NCBI GenBank assembly: GCA_965197575.1
Contig: OZ240214.1
Span: forward strand, 3,162,001 to 3,226,000
Length of the DNA: 64,000 bases
Reading direction: 5' to 3'
Source: VXOI01 sp965197575
GTDB taxonomy: Bacteria > Chloroflexota > Dehalococcoidia > Lucifugimonadales > UBA3495
The position numbers and the translations under genes are program-made. Under the pieces are notes generated by a model, which ran no database searches, was not told where the DNA came from, and saw nothing but the letters and a program-made list of their open reading frames with translations. This document shows positions 42,203-50,972 of this stretch, in pieces (position 1 is the stretch's first letter; each line of letters begins with the position of its first letter).

Positions 42203-43279
42203 CTAAAACAAGCACCCCACGCCCAGCTCGCCGCAAATGTCACGAATCGACTGGGCTACCTCGGGGTGGAGGGGGATGCCCTCTTCGCGGCGGACGGCTT
42301 CGGTTTCGGCCTCAGGCTGGCCGGCCACCAGCACGCGGTCGTGGCCGGGGGCCGGCTTGGTGGCGTTCATCATGCGAATCCACTCGTCCATTTCCTGCTT
42401 GAACTGGGCCACGTCGGTGAAGGCGTCCACGCTGTAGGCGGCCACGTAGTGTCCGAAGTTGGGGCGGCCCGGCACCGCGCCGTAGCCGAAGCCGGTCAGT
42501 ACGCCAGCCAGGATGTCAACGACGCAGGACAGCCCGTAGCCCTTGTGGGAGCCACCCTCGCGGCTGCCGCCCACCGGCAGCAGCCAGTAGTTGTCCGGGG
42601 CGGGCCGCTCCTCCATTATGGGGGTGCCGTCTGACTCGGCCAGCCAGCCAGCGGGTATGTCGGCCCCCAACCGCTGGGCGATGCGTATCTTGTTGACCGC
42701 AACGGAACTGGTGGCGGCGTCGAACACGAAAGGCGCTTCGTCCTTGGTGGGCACGGCCACCGCGATGGGATTGGTGCCCAGCCGCGGCTCGGCCCCGAAA
42801 GTGGGCAGCACCGATGGCGGGCAACTGGTCATGCACACGCCAATCATGTCGTGGGGCAGCGCCAGCATTGAGTGGTACGACGCCATGCCCAAGTGCCGGG
42901 CGTTGCCGATGGCGACCATGCCGACACCCACGTTGCGGGCCTTTTCGATGGCGAGGCCCATCGCCTTGGGCGTGATAATCGTTCCCAGCCCCCGGTCGGA
43001 GTCCACCGTGGCGGTGGATGGCGTCTCGCGGATAACCTTCCAGTCGGGCCGGGGGTTGATCGAGCCGTCCTGATAGCCGTTGACGTAGCTTCGGAGCATA
43101 TTGGACACCCCGTGGGAGTCCACGCCCCGTAGGTCGGCCAGCACCAGCACGTCGGCCCCCAGCTCCGCGTCCTCAGGCGGCACTCCCATCCTCTCGAATA
43201 CCGCGGCCACCGTCGCCTTCAGAGAATCGCCTTGGGCGAATACGGCATCGTCGTGACCGACCTTAAACTGCTCAAGCAC
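42203..43279 (-). CDS. Ldh-family (malate/L-lactate-type) NAD(P)-dependent oxidoreductase
   Basis: This type-2 malate/lactate dehydrogenase-fold protein is about 358 residues. ADLRGVDSHGVSNMLRSYV contains the Asp-Ser-His motif, followed by VGMVAIGNARHLGMASYH (catalytic His), GTNPIAVAVPT and GGSREGGSHKGYGLSCVVDIL. It reduces 2-oxo acids or related compounds. The ORF is open far upstream, but GTG (VLEQFKVGH) with GGGAGA before it is the best start. It lies divergent from the M42 peptidase gene. Confidence 0.9.
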   Translation of the reverse strand: MLEQFKVGHDDAVFAQGDSLKATVAAVFERMGVPPEDAELGADVLVLADLRGVDSHGVSNMLRSYVNGYQDGSINPRPDWKVIRETPSTATVDSDRGLGTIITPKAMGLAIEKARNVGVGMVAIGNARHLGMASYHSMLALPHDMIGVCMTSCPPSVLPTFGAEPRLGTNPIAVAVPTKDEAPFVFDAATSSVAVNKIRIAQRLGADIPAGWLAESDGTPIMEERPAPDNYWLLPVGGSREGGSHKGYGLSCVVDILAGVLTGFGYGAVPGRPNFGHYVAAYSVDAFTDVAQFKQEMDEWIRMMNATKPAPGHDRVLVAGQPEAETEAVRREEGIPLHPEVAQSIRDICGELGVGCLF

Positions 43280-43406
43280 TGCTAATCTCCCTCGTTCATC
43301 CGGTTCTGGTTGGGAGTATAGCACCCCGGAAGTTGGATTAAATGCGGGAAGCGGCGGGGCCTCGGCTGCCCGCATTTTTGTGGTAAATTTCCGGGGTGGA
43401 GGAAAC

Positions 43407-44549
43407 ATGACGAACGAAAGAGAAGAGGCGCTCGATTTTCTGGCCCGGCTAGGCGCGAAACCGGCGGTAGCGTTCCATGAGTCGGGCGTGGCCGCCGCGG
43501 TCGTCGCCATTCTGGAAGAGTTGGGCGTCGAGCATCGCCTTGACGGGTTCGGCAACATCGTCGCCAGAATTCCGGGCGTCCAGAGCGCGGTGACGCCGCT
43601 GGCCATCGTGGCCCACATGGACCATCCCGGCTTCGAGATCACCGGGCGGTCGGGAAACGACTTCATCGCCGACGCCTTGGGCGGCGTTCCGGCCAGCAGC
43701 TTCGCCGAAGGCGTGCCCCTGCAAGTGCTCCTGCCCGACGGCAGCCGCTCCCCCGCCGTTACCGCCGGGCCTTACGGGGAAGAGTCTGACCGGCAGGTGT
43801 TGGTCCGGCTGGCCAATCCCGCAGACGCCGGGGCGGTGGAGCCGCCGGCCGCTGCGGTGTTCGACCTGGTGGACTTCGAGGTTGACAGCGAGTTCATCCG
43901 CATGAGGGCGGTCGACGACCTCGCCGGGTGCGGCGCTATTCTGGCCATGCTGGCCCGATTGAGCCGGAGCGAAGCGCCTCCGCCGGGCGACGTTTACGGG
44001 TTGTTCACGCGGGCCGAAGAGGTGGGGTTGGTGGGGGCGCGGCTGGCCGCCGAAGCCGGCACGCTGCCGCTGGGGACGCTGATCGTCTCCGCCGAGTCCA
44101 GCCGGACTCTCCCCGGAGCGGAGCAGGGTAAGGGGCCGGTGATAAGGGTGGGCGACGCCGGGTCCACATTCGACGCCGATGCCGAGGCGGTGCTGATTCG
44201 GGCCAGGGAGTCGCTGCTGGCCCGCGACGACGAGTTGGGCAAGGCGAGCGATGCTCGGTTCAAGTCGCAGCGCCAGCTAATGAGCGGCGGAATCTGCGAG
44301 GCCAGCGCCTTCGCGATTTACGGCTACCAGGTCACTGGCACCGCGTTCCCCTTGGGAAACTACCACAACGCCGCACCCGAAGGCCGGATTGAAGCGGAGT
44401 ACATTCACGTGGACGACTACCTGGGAGGCGTTGCCCTCATGGAGGAAGCCGCCCACCGCGTGACCGACCGCGCCAACACCGCCTTCCGGCAGCGCCTGCG
44501 CGAGGTGCCGGACCAGATGCGCCAACGCCTGGTGGATACGGCAGGGTAA
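43407..44549 (+). CDS. M42/M20-type metallo-aminopeptidase family protein
   Basis: This ~380-residue dinuclear zinc peptidase has LAIVAHMDHPGF (first His), RAVDDLAGCGA (bridging Asp), FTRAEEVGLVGARLAA (catalytic Glu pair) and PLGNYHN (last His), in the order seen in M42. The middle (residues ~95-150) forms the inserted small domain. It probably trims peptides; other deacylase roles are possible. ATG after GGTGGAGG is used; the frame opens nine codons upstream. Confidence 0.87.
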   Translation: MTNEREEALDFLARLGAKPAVAFHESGVAAAVVAILEELGVEHRLDGFGNIVARIPGVQSAVTPLAIVAHMDHPGFEITGRSGNDFIADALGGVPASSFAEGVPLQVLLPDGSRSPAVTAGPYGEESDRQVLVRLANPADAGAVEPPAAAVFDLVDFEVDSEFIRMRAVDDLAGCGAILAMLARLSRSEAPPPGDVYGLFTRAEEVGLVGARLAAEAGTLPLGTLIVSAESSRTLPGAEQGKGPVIRVGDAGSTFDADAEAVLIRARESLLARDDELGKASDARFKSQRQLMSGGICEASAFAIYGYQVTGTAFPLGNYHNAAPEGRIEAEYIHVDDYLGGVALMEEAAHRVTDRANTAFRQRLREVPDQMRQRLVDTAG

Positions 44550-44563
44550 TCGGAGGGGTAGCC

Positions 44564-44779
44564 ATGATGAGATCAGACAACAGTTCTAGCGGTGTGACCG
44601 TCGCTGGTGCGGTCTGTGGAGGCGTCTTCGGGTTGTTTATTGGGGGCGTTGCCGGGATGTTCCTTCATGCCTCGATACTCGTCCCAATTGGGCTCGTCTT
44701 GGGGGCCGCTTCGGGGGCCGCCTTCAGCACAACGTGGGCTCGGGCGCGGCACAAAACTGACAAACCCGGACCCCAATAG
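44564..44779 (+). CDS. small glycine-zipper membrane protein
   Basis: This 71-residue protein has two hydrophobic segments (residues ~11-33 and ~38-55) with G-x3-G spacing (GAVCGGVFGLFIGGVAG), as in glycine-zipper membrane proteins. GGAGG precedes the ATG, 14 nt after the peptidase stop codon. The family is not recognised. Confidence 0.55.
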   Translation: MMRSDNSSSGVTVAGAVCGGVFGLFIGGVAGMFLHASILVPIGLVLGAASGAAFSTTWARARHKTDKPGPQ

Positions 44780-44920
44780 CTCGTCTTTCCGCCGGAAGCC
44801 GGAACCTGGACGGCTGTCGAGAGATTCGGGTGGTGAAGGTGAACCGGGCGCGACGTGTGACGCTTGGATCCCCGGTTGTCATCGGGAAGACGGGCCGGGG
44901 CCTTGAGGACCGAAAAACAG

Positions 44921-45394
44921 CTAGCCGCCGCTCAGGCGCCGTCCCAAGAGGTCCAGGGCGGCTTGGGCCGCGCCGTGTTTGGTGGCGTCGCGGTCGCCGT
45001 CGACGTGAATCTCCTCGGCGGTGTCCTCTCCGTCCTTCACCGACAGTCCCACCCAGAAGGTGCCGATGGGCAGGCCCGAACGCCCGGCGGCGGGGCCGGT
45101 CACGCCGGTAGTGGACACGGCGTAGTCGGTGCCGGTAAGCTCGCGGACGCCCCGGGCCATGCCAATCGCCATTTCCCGGCTGACGGTTCCGTGGGTCGCC
45201 GCAACGTCGTCGGGGACGCCCAGCACCTTCTCCTTCAACCCGCCGGTGTAGGCCACTACGCCGCCGGGGAAGTAGCGTGAACTGCCCGGCACCGTGCCCA
45301 GCAGGTAGCCGACCAGGCCGCAGGTGCAGGCTTCCGCGACCGATACCGTCTCGCCGCGGTCGGTCAGGATTTGCGCGATCTCTTGCACTTCCAT
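44921..45394 (-). CDS. CinA-type nicotinamide-nucleotide amidohydrolase
   Basis: This 157-residue stand-alone CinA C-terminal (PncC-like) domain matches the family's usual length. Visible blocks are VAEACTCGLVGYLL (catalytic Ser replaced locally by Cys/Thr: usual pattern SAESCTGG), GGVVAYTGGLKEKVLGVP, TDYAVSTTGVTGPAAG and PIGTFWVGL. The usual E-S-C-T-G-G is E-A-C-T-C-G here, so the assumed nucleophile Ser is changed to Ala; activity is therefore uncertain. It lies downstream of tlyA on the same strand. Confidence 0.85.
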   Translation of the reverse strand: MEVQEIAQILTDRGETVSVAEACTCGLVGYLLGTVPGSSRYFPGGVVAYTGGLKEKVLGVPDDVAATHGTVSREMAIGMARGVRELTGTDYAVSTTGVTGPAAGRSGLPIGTFWVGLSVKDGEDTAEEIHVDGDRDATKHGAAQAALDLLGRRLSGG

Positions 45395-45437
45395 CGTTTC
45401 AATCCTCCTAATCAGTCGCGTAAATGGAACAGTGTAG

Positions 45438-45458
45438 GGGCAACCCTTGTGGTTGCCC
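45438..45458. repeat. hairpin in the tlyA-cinA gap
   Basis: An 8-bp stem (GGGCAACC / GGTTGCCC) with a 5-nt loop sits in a GTAGGGGCAACC-type sequence, a kind of short dispersed palindrome common between bacterial genes. Only one copy is in the window. Confidence 0.45.
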
Positions 45459-45479
45459 TGTGTCCCGGATGGGGCGCCC

Positions 45480-46214
45480 CTACGGTTTCTGCAACAGCAG
45501 GAAAAACTCCTGGTTTCCCGCGTCGCCCAAGATGGGGGAACGGCACAGGTTTCGCACTCTCAGCCCTTGGGACACCGACCAGTTGATGACCTTGCTCAGC
45601 ACGGCGGCGTGGGTTTTCGGGTCACGCACGATGCCTCCCCGGCCTACCATATCCCGAGGGGCCTCGAACTGAGGCTTGACCAACGCCGCCAAGTATTTTC
45701 TGGGGAGCAGGTGCTCCAGAGCTGTCGGCAGCACCAGGGTCAAGCTGATGAACGACACGTCCACCACCACCAGGTCCACCGGCTCGGGCAGCTCGAACGG
45801 ATAGCGGGCGTTCAGCTTTTCGGTGGAGACGACGCGGGGGTCTTGGCGCAGCTTGTAGCTCAACTGCCCGCGCCCCACGTCCACGGCGTATACCCGGCGC
45901 ACGCCCCGCTGGAGCAGGCAATCGGTGAACCCGCCGGTCGACGCGCCTACGTCCAGCACGGTCACGCCTGACACGTCCAGGCCGAACTCATCCAGGGCGT
46001 GTTCCAGCTTCAGGCCGCCCCGGCTAACGTAAGGCAACCGGCCCCGCACCTCCAGGCTTGCCGAGTCCGCCAGTAGCGTCCCGGCCTTGGCGATGGGCCC
46101 CGCCGGGCCAAAGACCACGCCCGCCATGATCAGCGCCTGGGCCCGCTCCCTGGTCTCGGCCAGGCCCCGGTCCACCAGCAGCAGGTCGGCCCTGGTCTTC
46201 GCGGTGCGGGGCAT
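45480..46214 (-). CDS. tlyA: TlyA-family rRNA 2'-O-methyltransferase
   Basis: This 244-residue protein has an N-terminal S4 RNA-binding domain (ADLLLVDRGLAETRERAQALI) and a SAM-binding FtsJ-like domain: YVSRGGLKLEHALDEF, VLDVGASTGGFTDCLLQRG, VYAVDVGRGQLSYKL and DVSFISLTLVLP. TlyA methylates ribosomal RNA cytidines and affects capreomycin sensitivity in mycobacteria. It starts 3 nt after the end of the upstream enoyl-CoA hydratase gene on the same strand. Confidence 0.92.
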   Translation of the reverse strand: MPRTAKTRADLLLVDRGLAETRERAQALIMAGVVFGPAGPIAKAGTLLADSASLEVRGRLPYVSRGGLKLEHALDEFGLDVSGVTVLDVGASTGGFTDCLLQRGVRRVYAVDVGRGQLSYKLRQDPRVVSTEKLNARYPFELPEPVDLVVVDVSFISLTLVLPTALEHLLPRKYLAALVKPQFEAPRDMVGRGGIVRDPKTHAAVLSKVINWSVSQGLRVRNLCRSPILGDAGNQEFFLLLQKP

Positions 46215-46217
46215 TGC

Positions 46218-47027
46218 CTACCGTCCTACGAACCGCGGGCGGCGCTTTTCCAGGAAGGCGCGGTATCCCTCGTGGTAGTCGACGGTGTCGAAGTGGGCCA
46301 GAGGCAAGCGGCTCTCCTCCGGGGTCAGGTCCTTGAGCGTGGGCTTGGCTTGGACCTGCCGCAGGGTCAGCTTGTTGAGTGCGTGGGAGAGAGGCGACAG
46401 GCTGGCGATCTCCTCGGCCAGCCGGTAGGTACGCTCGCGCAGTTCGTCGGCTGGCGCAACCTGGTTGACGAGGCCGATACGCAGGGCTTCGTGGGAGTCG
46501 AGGAGCCGGCCCGACAGCAGGATGTAGAGCGCGTTGCCCTTCCCGACCAGGTCTACCAGCCCGCGCATCTCCCGGTGGCCGATGCTGATGCCTAACCGGG
46601 CCACGGGGATGCCGAGCCGGCTGCCCTCGGCGGCGATGCGAAGGTCGGTGGCCACGGCCATCTCGCAGCCGCCCCCCGCCGCGAAGCCTTGTATCATCGA
46701 GATTGTGGGCGTGGCCATCTCGGAGAGGACTTCCAGCAGGCCGTTGACCGCGTCGTTGTAGGCCCGGCCCTTGGTCGAGTTGGAGCGGTACTCCTCGAAG
46801 TCGGCGATGTCGGCCCCAGCGGAAAACGCCTCGCCGCCCGCGCCGGTGATGACCACCGCTCGCACTTCCGGGTCGGCGTCCAGCCGCCGCATCAAGGCGG
46901 CCAACTCGCGCCACATGGCGAAGCTGAGGGCGTTGCGCTGCGCCGGACGGTTCATCGTCACCGTAGCCAGCGGCGGCTCACGGTCAAGGAGAATGTGTCC
47001 GTCCAGCAGTTCTTCAGTCAATTGCAT
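46218..47027 (-). CDS. enoyl-CoA hydratase/isomerase family protein
   Basis: This 269-residue crotonase-fold protein has MNRPAQRNALSFAMWREL, VITGAGGEAFSAGADIADFEE (oxyanion hole), QGFAAGGGCEMAVATDLRIAAEG and LGISIGHREMRGLVDLVG. The Glu normally seen in hydratases after GGG is present in GCEMAVA. The substrate is a CoA thioester that cannot be named. It is upstream of tlyA and near an ABC permease stump. Confidence 0.92.
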   Translation of the reverse strand: MQLTEELLDGHILLDREPPLATVTMNRPAQRNALSFAMWRELAALMRRLDADPEVRAVVITGAGGEAFSAGADIADFEEYRSNSTKGRAYNDAVNGLLEVLSEMATPTISMIQGFAAGGGCEMAVATDLRIAAEGSRLGIPVARLGISIGHREMRGLVDLVGKGNALYILLSGRLLDSHEALRIGLVNQVAPADELRERTYRLAEEIASLSPLSHALNKLTLRQVQAKPTLKDLTPEESRLPLAHFDTVDYHEGYRAFLEKRRPRFVGR

Positions 47028-47126
47028 GATGTCCTGATCTTGAGTTTAACGCAAGAACGCCGAGGCTGCTGAGAAAGAATCCCAAAAAACCTCGGCGTTC
47101 TCCGCACCTTCTGCGGCGAAAAATCG

Positions 47127-47332
47127 CTAGCGGCCGCGCAACCTCGGGTCAAGCACATCGCGCAGCCCGTCGCCCAGGAAGCTGAGGGACGCCACCACCA
47201 CGATGGCGAAGCCCAGGGTAATGGTCATCAGCACGATGTAGGTGGCGGTGACGTTGGGCATCATGTGCCGGACCATGATTCGCAACGGCTTCGCGCCGAT
47301 TGCGCCGAGGGGCTTGCGGCGGGCGAAGCCCC
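47127..47332 (-). pseudogene. peptide ABC transporter permease (DppC-like), C-terminal stump
   Basis: The frame reads RIMVRHMMPNVTATYIVLMTI, FAIVVVASLSFLG, DGLRDVLDPRLRGR and stop. These are the EAA-loop exit, a membrane segment and the typical C-terminus of DppC/OppC-type permeases. The usual ~40 residues between ASLSFLG and GDGLRD are missing and nothing upstream continues the gene, so it is a remnant with an internal deletion. Confidence 0.65.
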
Positions 47333-48013
47333 AGATTGTCGGGCAAACTGCGGCCAGCCCGGTGGGCCTGTCCCTGCCCTCGGGCCGTTAAGACTGTTTC
47401 TTCGGCGACATCCGTGCGAAAGACTACCATGCCCTCACCCGGGCCCTCTCCCAAGGGAGAGGGGGCAATTGTACTATCTCAGAAGCTTAAGCGTACCTGA
47501 TGCGGGGGTCGAGCCCAGGGTCTTTCGATTCTCAGATAGAAGTCGCCTATCCCTTTGGGATAGGCCCGATTGCATTGAGGCTCTCGACGAAGCCGGAGGT
47601 GAGGGTGAGGGCGTTCCCGAACCGGAAACCGATGCCGTTGGGATTTTTTGATTTCCCTCTCATTTCCTCTCATTTCCGGCCATTGCGCCCGGATGGTCCG
47701 CTTGGCGGGCGGGTTGGGAGCAGTTGGATTTGGAGCGGTTTCTGGGCATCGGACGCCGTGTTTCCCTGATGTCAGGCTGGATCTGGTCTGAGCGCCGCCG
47801 GGATGCCTGAGTGTGGCGGTTATTATGGTAGGAGGGTGTATCCGGGCCTCACAAGGGGGGATGTCTGAGCCGGGATTTTCAGGATTAACCGATGGACCGG
47901 ATTTCCGGCCCAGGGGAAATGGGCTTCCCCTCACCCCGGCTCTCTCCCGTAGGGAGAACCGAAGGACTCTGGGCGAGGTGAGTCGGAGTGAGTTGGTGAG
48001 GAATCGCTCGTGG
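47333..48013. other. 680-bp stretch without convincing genes
   Basis: The sequence contains two C/T-rich 'CCCTCACCC...CTCTCCC...GGGAGA' palindrome-like pieces (near 47430-47465 and 47930-47965) and a repetitive CTCATTTCC tract. ORFs on both strands have biased, non-family composition. It separates the ABC stump from phage-like genes and may be an old integration boundary. Confidence 0.4.
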
Positions 48014-48847
48014 CTAACCCGGTGGCTTGCGGTAGGGCTCCAGCAGCAGGCGCACGTCGGTATCCACGTCGGCGTCGACGTAGAAGGGCTCGAAGTCGGC
48101 GGCGCGGGTCCAAATCCGGGCCGTCTGAATCAGCGCCGCCCGCTCGACCGAGGCCGGCCACCGCAGGACGCCAATGGCCGAGCCCCCGTCGTGGGCCGCG
48201 GCCACGGCGCCGTTCAGCCCTCGGGCCACCGTGAGCGTGTTGCCGGAGATCGCGGTGACCAGCGCCTGCTCGCTGTCCACCATTATCGTCTGGCCCACCC
48301 GGAACTCGCCGCCGTCCTCGACCGGAATGTTGGCGTCGGTGGCGGATACCCCGGCACGGTCGAGGGCAGTGCCGCTGTCCTCGGCGAAAGACCGGTACCC
48401 CCAGACGCCCGCAACCCGGAAGTTTCCTTCCCCTGCGGTGAACCCGGCGGCCGGCCCGCCCTTGCTCCGCGCCTTGATCACGTTGTAGGGAACGCCCCAC
48501 GGCTTCTCCGGCCCGGCGTTGTGGGGCAACAGCCGGTAGCTGCCGGGGTCCCATTCCGCCTCGAAGCTTAGGTCTCCCCGCAGGTCCTCGGCCAGGGAGG
48601 CGACCGAAATCAAGTCCGGCACCGGCAGGCGGTCCGAGCCGGCCCCGTCGAATACCAGCGTTTCCACCCTGGGGTAGAAATGCCGGTTGCAGAAACGGTC
48701 CACCCAGTCGGATACCGCCAGCAACAACTCGAACAGCTCGTCGTCGTCATCGCTCCCGGCCGCCGGGTCCTTGAGTGTGCTGTCGTCCTTGAGTTTGGTC
48801 AGGTCCCCATAAAGGGAGCGGTAGGCTTCGCGGCCCATCGCGGTCAC
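48014..48847 (-). CDS. phage head-tail connector-like protein
   Basis: The N-terminal ~110 residues of this 277-residue protein resemble gp6-type head-tail connectors: LFELLLAVSDWVDRFCNRHFYP, then VETLVFDGAGSDRLPVPDLISVASL. The middle contains VSATDANIPVEDGGEFRVGQTIMVDSEQ, a beta-rich segment of the kind found in phage proteins. The C-terminal AALIQTARIWTRA fits the connector helix. It is the last of three minus-strand genes forming a prophage-like remnant; no capsid, portal or terminase is in view. Confidence 0.6.
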   Translation of the reverse strand: MTAMGREAYRSLYGDLTKLKDDSTLKDPAAGSDDDDELFELLLAVSDWVDRFCNRHFYPRVETLVFDGAGSDRLPVPDLISVASLAEDLRGDLSFEAEWDPGSYRLLPHNAGPEKPWGVPYNVIKARSKGGPAAGFTAGEGNFRVAGVWGYRSFAEDSGTALDRAGVSATDANIPVEDGGEFRVGQTIMVDSEQALVTAISGNTLTVARGLNGAVAAAHDGGSAIGVLRWPASVERAALIQTARIWTRAADFEPFYVDADVDTDVRLLLEPYRKPPG

Positions 48848-48851
48848 CTCG

Positions 48852-49250
48852 CTATGCTTCTTCGGAGTATTCGATGATTACCTTGTGGGGCTGAGTCGGC
48901 GCGGGACCGCGCCAGCGCAGGCTGAGCGGCTCGCCCCGTTGTCCCCTGGGCCCTTCGTTTCTTGGGTAGGTGCGGGTGGACGCCGATCCCGAGTCGGGCA
49001 CCGCCAGGATGTCGATGCCCCGCGTGGGGTCGGTGGTCAGGTTGCCCGCGCTGCCGAAGTAAATCTCGCACAACCGCCGCCCGTCGCTAACCGCCTGCAC
49101 CACCCTCACCCGGATCAAACGTATGCGGTAGCCGGGAGCGGGCCGGAGAATCGTCTGCCGACGGGTGTTGGTCTGCGGCGTAACGTCAGCCGTCTTGGGC
49201 ACGAAAGGCCGACGGCGCAACGGCGCCCGGTGGGAATGTCGAGTGGTCAT
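48852..49250 (-). CDS. phage-region protein, paralogue of the next gene upstream
   Basis: This ~132-residue protein of unknown function has IRLIRVRVVQAVSDGRRLCEIYFG, ADSGSASTRTYPRNEGPRGQRGE and a C-terminal PHKVIIEYSEE. The same ordered pattern occurs in the protein at 49363-49773. The ATG after a short AT-rich spacer is preferred to the longer frame. Its stop lies 4 nt before the connector-like gene. Confidence 0.6.
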   Translation of the reverse strand: MTTRHSHRAPLRRRPFVPKTADVTPQTNTRRQTILRPAPGYRIRLIRVRVVQAVSDGRRLCEIYFGSAGNLTTDPTRGIDILAVPDSGSASTRTYPRNEGPRGQRGEPLSLRWRGPAPTQPHKVIIEYSEEA

Positions 49251-49362
49251 TGCGGCCCCTTTCAGGAATGTTGAATGTGGAATTGGGAATTCAGAATGCC
49301 CGGCTCGCCGCCTGCATACTGCACTCCAAATTTCCACATTCGCCATTCCAAATTCAACATTC

Positions 49363-49773
49363 TTAATTCTCCTCGGTGTACTCGACCATGATCTTGTGGG
49401 AGGCCGACGGCGACTCGCCCTGCCACCGCCCACTCAAGACCTCGTCGCGCTCGCCGCGCGGCCCTTCCTCCCGGAGGAAGACGCGGGTCGACGCCTCCCC
49501 CCGGTCCGGGATGTCCAGCGTATCCACGGCCTTCGCCGGGTCGGCGGTGATATTTGCCCCGTCGCCGAAGTAGATTTCGTACAGCCGCCGCCCGTCCTGG
49601 TTTTCCTGCACCGCCTTCACCCGCACCAGCCGCAACCGCTTGCCCTTGTTGGGCTTGACCAGCGTCTCGCTCGCGTTGTTGGTGTTGGAATCGTGAGCGT
49701 TCAGCAGCGCCTCGTAGGCCCGCGGGCGAGGCCGGACTATTATATTTTGGCGGCGGTTGCGGTGTGTGGTCAC
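49363..49773 (-). CDS. phage-region protein, paralogue of the previous
   Basis: This 136-residue protein carries LRLVRVKAVQENQDGRRLYEIYFG, IPDRGEASTRVFLREEGPRGERDE and SHKIMVEYTEEN, matching its neighbour. An IS630-family element begins 8 nt upstream of its start codon, so its native promoter and upstream gene are cut off. Function unknown; a phage structural or cargo role is only suggested by the connector-like neighbour. Confidence 0.6.
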   Translation of the reverse strand: MTTHRNRRQNIIVRPRPRAYEALLNAHDSNTNNASETLVKPNKGKRLRLVRVKAVQENQDGRRLYEIYFGDGANITADPAKAVDTLDIPDRGEASTRVFLREEGPRGERDEVLSGRWQGESPSASHKIMVEYTEEN

Positions 49774-49785
49774 GGCCCTAGTAGT

Positions 49786-50424
49786 TCAGCTATTTTGAAT
49801 TGCTGGGTAAAGGGATTTCAGCTTGATGCGCGCATCGGCGGTGGTGAAGCGCCAGTCCACTCGCACCATGTCCCGGTTGCGCTGGTCCTGCCAGGCGTCA
49901 ACTTCCCGGCGCAGCACCTCTTGATCAGGAATCCGGCGGTCCAAGCACTGCCGGGCCAGCACTCCGATTTCAATTTCAGCCATGTTCAGCCAACTCCCAT
50001 GCTTGGGGGTGTAGTGAATCTCCAGACGTTCGGCGATACGCCGCGCTTCTATAGGCTCGAACGCCTCGTATAACGAGGCCGGATGATGGGTGTTCAGGTT
50101 GTCCATCACCAGCACAATCCGGTCCTTGTCCGGGTAGTCTTGGTCCACCAACTTCTTCACTTGGTGCGCCCAGTCCACTTTCGTCCGCCGGTCTGTCACT
50201 CCGGCCCGCCGCCACCCTTCCAGCGGCGCAAACAGCATGAACAGGTTGCTCACCCCGTTGCGCTGGTATTCGTAATCATACGCGACTGCCAATCCGGGGC
50301 CAAGCGGACGCGGCAGTCGCGTTTCCTTCACCTGCTGTTTGCTGGTTTCGTCCAGGCACACCAGGACTTCATTGTCTTCATAGGGACGGTGATAGACCTC
50401 CAGCACGTCTTCCATCGCGCACAC
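49786..50424 (-). CDS. IS630-family transposase A, DDE part
   Basis: This 212-residue half has VCLDETSKQQV, VMDNLNTHHPAS and SWLNMAEIEIGVLARQ, the three catalytic carboxylates. It is continuous with the HTH half after a -1 frame change at the A7 run near 50487 (linker NQLKPWLKECWCIPP). Confidence 0.85.
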   Translation of the reverse strand: MCAMEDVLEVYHRPYEDNEVLVCLDETSKQQVKETRLPRPLGPGLAVAYDYEYQRNGVSNLFMLFAPLEGWRRAGVTDRRTKVDWAHQVKKLVDQDYPDKDRIVLVMDNLNTHHPASLYEAFEPIEARRIAERLEIHYTPKHGSWLNMAEIEIGVLARQCLDRRIPDQEVLRREVDAWQDQRNRDMVRVDWRFTTADARIKLKSLYPAIQNS

Positions 50425-50465
50425 AAAGTCCGCATTGCCTTCCGGCGGGATGCACCAACACTCTT

Positions 50466-50972
50466 TCAGCCAAGGCTTGAGTTGGTTTTTTTCAGCGTCT
50501 TGCGCACCGTCTCGGGGTGGATGCTGTCAACTAGCTCGCACTCGACCAGCCGCTCCGCCAACAATCGCAGTGTCCAACGGGCCCGGCCTTCCGGCGGTTC
50601 CCCGCAGGACAGCGCAATCAAGTGGGCTTCCGCCGCGCCGTCCAGTTTCTTTGGCCGGCGGCGTTGTTGCTCCCTACGCCCCAAGGCCGCTTCGATCCCT
50701 TCCTCCACGCAACGGCGGCGTACCCTTTCCACCGTCGCGCTGGCGATCTGGAGGGACCGGGCAACCTCTTCGTCCGTCATGCCTCCGTCTTTCCGCGCTT
50801 CATCGCTCAGCAACAGGATGCGCGCATGGGTCTGCTTGTACGCTGCTGCCCGTCCCTTGGAAACCAGGGCCTTCAGTTCCTGTTGCTCTTCTGTGGTCAA
50901 TTCGATACGGTACTTCTTATCCGGCACGACCCTTCTCCTTGGATACAATCCGCCAATGCCGGTAGAATACAC
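50466..50972 (-). CDS. IS630-family transposase A, HTH part
   Basis: This 168-residue half has TTEEQQELKALVSKGRAAAYKQ, a winged-helix pair with ERVRRRCVEEGIEAAL and HLIALSCGEPPEGRARWTLR. It ends LKKTNSSLG after the A7 run. A close relative of transposase D. Confidence 0.85.
   Translation of the reverse strand: MYSTGIGGLYPRRRVVPDKKYRIELTTEEQQELKALVSKGRAAAYKQTHARILLLSDEARKDGGMTDEEVARSLQIASATVERVRRRCVEEGIEAALGRREQQRRRPKKLDGAAEAHLIALSCGEPPEGRARWTLRLLAERLVECELVDSIHPETVRKTLKKTNSSLG

Noticed and set aside
47479..47934. Minus-strand ORF of 151 codons in the 47-48 kb gap
   Set aside because: Composition is Pro/Arg-biased, it overlaps palindrome-like repeats and shows no family pattern.
49262..49372. 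AT-rich inverted repeat GAATGTTGAAT...ATTCAACATTC between the phage-region paralogues
   Set aside because: Considered as an att site or regulator; it looks like a common dispersed intergenic repeat with no partner elsewhere in the window.
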